A DNA stretch of 64,000 bases, taken from NCBI RefSeq assembly GCF_009914765.1, contig NZ_WYDS01000001.1:248001-312000 (forward strand), read 5' to 3'. Of this stretch, positions 62,369 to 64,000 are shown piece by piece; within the stretch, counting starts at the first letter, position 1; every line of letters starts with the position of its first letter. The translations under genes were made by a program, and so were the position numbers. The notes below the pieces were generated by a model that was given only the letters and a program-made list of their open reading frames with translations, was not told where the DNA came from and did no database searches. The DNA comes from Halodesulfovibrio sp. MK-HDV (GTDB taxonomy: Bacteria; Desulfobacterota; Desulfovibrionia; Desulfovibrionales; Desulfovibrionaceae).

Positions 62369-62557
62369 TCATTGTTTTTTGTTGATGCTCTGCGCGTTAT
62401 GCTGAGCTATGGATAGCTCAAGGGAAGGAGCTTTTGTTGTAGGTAAGGCCTTTGAGGCAACGAGAAGAAAGGCAAGTAGGCACAAGGCGCAAATAATCCA
62501 CAGCATAGCAGTATGGAAGAATGAGGTATTGCGCATGAACGTTCTCTCTTTTTGCAT
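62369..62557 (-). CDS. Possible small single-helix membrane protein
   Basis: A 62-codon frame (or 55 from an internal ATG at 62536 after AGAGAGAA) encodes one strong hydrophobic helix, TAMLWIICALCLLAFLLVAS, with a short polar tail. No family recognised. It lies alone between two other genes; whether it is expressed is unknown. Confidence 0.4.
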   Translation of the reverse strand: MQKERTFMRNTSFFHTAMLWIICALCLLAFLLVASKALPTTKAPSLELSIAQHNAQSINKKQ

Positions 62558-63046
62558 ACTCTGTGATAATTTTATTGTGGATCAACTCTTTTAGATCTTG
62601 GCTTATACCACGTAACCACTGTTCTATGACAGTTTCATGTTAAGTAGTTCAAGCGCTGTTAAGAACTTTCGCTGAATCGCACCTTGGGTTTCCTTGGATT
62701 CACACTCTACTTCTTTATATGGAGCCCTGAGTGAAGATCATGGAGTGTTTTTCGGTATTGAGGATTTCACAGTCTGGAACATCTGAAGGCAAAAGGTCGG
62801 GCGTGAATTTTACACGCCCTATTATGACCTTTAATGCTTTCGCTAAGCTTTTTACTGCACGAATTATTGCGGTATTGGGAATACTTTCAAGAAGCACATA
62901 ACCATTCGTAATAAGCCCAGTATAGTGTCTGTACTACAGAGTTCTGATCGTCTATTTATCTTGCGGTCTTTCTTTGAGCTGAACAATGGATATTACAAGC
63001 GCTTCCAGAAAATTTCCATACTTTGATGGTCGTTCATGCTATTGAT
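62558..63046. other. Intergenic region with possible gene remnant
   Basis: About 490 bases. On the minus strand an open frame at 62715-62918 reads YTGLITNGYVLLESIPNTAI and then IRAVKSLAKALKVIIGRVKF without a good start (GTG 62897 only); an in-frame stop lies just upstream. It looks protein-like and may be a decayed gene tail. Nothing else is recognised. Confidence 0.3.
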
Positions 63047-64000
63047 TTATTTTTTCTTAATACCGGTACCTCTTGAACCACCGGGGCCAACGCCATAATC
63101 TTCATAGACTTCTTCACTGGCGTTGCCGATTGAGAAACTGTCTGGGCGTTGACTTGGTGGGTATTCTTCGTATGTTTTTAGTTCTTCAAAGATAAGAGCG
63201 TTGGCTTTGTAGAATACGAATAAGTGGTTGATGTACCAATTCCAATATGTGTTTGAGTTATAGTCTGCCCGTTCAAAGGGGTCACGACGCAGGTTAAATA
63301 TTTTAGGAACTCGTAACCATATAAAAGGTTCGGCCCAGAGCGCTAATGTGTGTTTTCTTTGTTCACCGTAAATCACTTTCCAAGCGGTTGTGTGTACTTC
63401 TTTAGACTCTTTACCGATGCTTGATTTGCCAACTTCAGCCATGCTGCCGGAGCTGGTGTTGTAATCGGATTGGTCATAACGGATGGCCACAATTTGTGCA
63501 TCCGCATTGAAGTAGATGAAGCTTTTGCGTGGAGACTCGTCTGTTTTACCTGCAAAGTAATCTGCTTGGTTAAATCCATCTAAATGGATTTTAAATTTCT
63601 TACCGTTCGCCCTGTAGCCTTTGAGAAGCTTTTCTTTAATATCTGGATCACCAGCAGCAGCAAGCAGTGTTGGCATCCAATCTAGTGCAGAAACAATACC
63701 ATTTAAGACTTTGCCACCCTTCCAGTTACCTTGTGGCCAACGTACAAATGCTGGCACTCGGTAAGCGCCTTCCCAGTTAGTTTCTTTTTCTGATCGGTAG
63801 TATGTACTTGCTGCATCTGGCCATGCGTTGCCGTGAGGGCCGTTGTCGGTTCCGTAATAGACTATGGTATTATCTGCGATCCCTTTCTCATCAAGGTAAT
63901 CAAGTAGCTTACCAACGTGCATGTCATGTTCCATCATGCCGTCATTGTAGAACCCCTGACCTGAAATGCCGATAAGTGAATCTTTAATGTAGGTGTAGAG
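63047..64000 (-). CDS. Arylsulfatase family protein, N-terminus cut by window edge
   Basis: The frame stays open to the right edge of the window, so only the last 317 residues are seen. Typical sulfatase features are MMEHDMHVGKLLDYLDEKGI, YYGTDNGPHGNAWPDA and AYRVPAFVRWP followed by a C-terminal subdomain with INHLFVFYKANALIFEELKTY. The Cys/Ser that becomes formylglycine lies outside the window. The C-terminus ends GPGGSRGTGIKKK. Substrate unknown; the usual location is periplasmic or secreted. Confidence 0.9.
   Translation of the reverse strand, partial: LYTYIKDSLIGISGQGFYNDGMMEHDMHVGKLLDYLDEKGIADNTIVYYGTDNGPHGNAWPDAASTYYRSEKETNWEGAYRVPAFVRWPQGNWKGGKVLNGIVSALDWMPTLLAAAGDPDIKEKLLKGYRANGKKFKIHLDGFNQADYFAGKTDESPRKSFIYFNADAQIVAIRYDQSDYNTSSGSMAEVGKSSIGKESKEVHTTAWKVIYGEQRKHTLALWAEPFIWLRVPKIFNLRRDPFERADYNSNTYWNWYINHLFVFYKANALIFEELKTYEEYPPSQRPDSFSIGNASEEVYEDYGVGPGGSRGTGIKKK

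Overview
The window looks like a chromosomal segment of a moderately AT-rich, Gram-negative sulfate-reducing bacterium of the Desulfovibrio type (a Halodesulfovibrio-like genome is my best guess). This is inferred from gene content: LL-diaminopimelate aminotransferase (dapL), a YedF-type protein, a WtpABC tungstate/molybdate importer, a large pyruvate carboxylase and PEP synthase side by side, and the kdsA-kdsC-lptCAB-rpoN-hpf-ptsN-rapZ cluster beside a mannose-type PTS. No rRNA, tRNA, CRISPR array or intact insertion sequence was recognised. Most of the window is ordinary core genome, with accessory character increasing from about 41 kb to the right end.

Left part (1-16.8 kb): a truncated TauE/SafE permease, a PAS chemotaxis receptor, dapL-folK-YHS protein, a lipid A module (MsbA, DUF374 acyltransferase, LpxL-type acyltransferase) on the minus strand, yedF, an RsuA-family pseudouridine synthase with a very long repetitive N-terminus, lolA-ftsK, and aroQ-efp divergent from engB.

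Middle (16.8-41 kb): a minus-strand anaplerotic block (birA, pyruvate carboxylase, PEP synthase), a CCA-type tRNA nucleotidyltransferase, and a long minus-strand series running from pyrG through kdsA, kdsC, lptC, lptA, lptB, rpoN, hpf, ptsN, rapZ and PTS EIIA/EIIB/EIIC to a manganese pyrophosphatase. It joins Kdo/LPS supply and export with sigma-54 and PTS-type regulation. purQ, a small cysteine-containing protein and surE follow on the plus strand.

Right part (41-64 kb): an MBL-fold hydrolase, a DUF1254 protein, wtpABC, a secreted Ntn-hydrolase, a divergent queuosine pair (yhhQ/queF), an old-yellow-enzyme reductase with a TetR regulator and two matching operator-like palindromes, a second LolA with a lipoprotein, pstSCAB, a CusRS-like two-component system followed by a small OB-fold-like periplasmic protein and an ArnT-like glycosyltransferase, and a truncated arylsulfatase.

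Points for a second look: two membrane permease genes (PTS EIIC and pstC) whose reading frames break exactly at homopolymer runs; a nucleotidyltransferase lacking the loop that distinguishes CCA- from CC-adding enzymes; a pyruvate carboxylase with a C-terminal zinc-ribbon-like tail and an altered carboxyltransferase motif; a duplicated ribosome-binding/start segment before dapL; and paired palindromes upstream of the OYE gene. I found no clearly novel multi-gene system.
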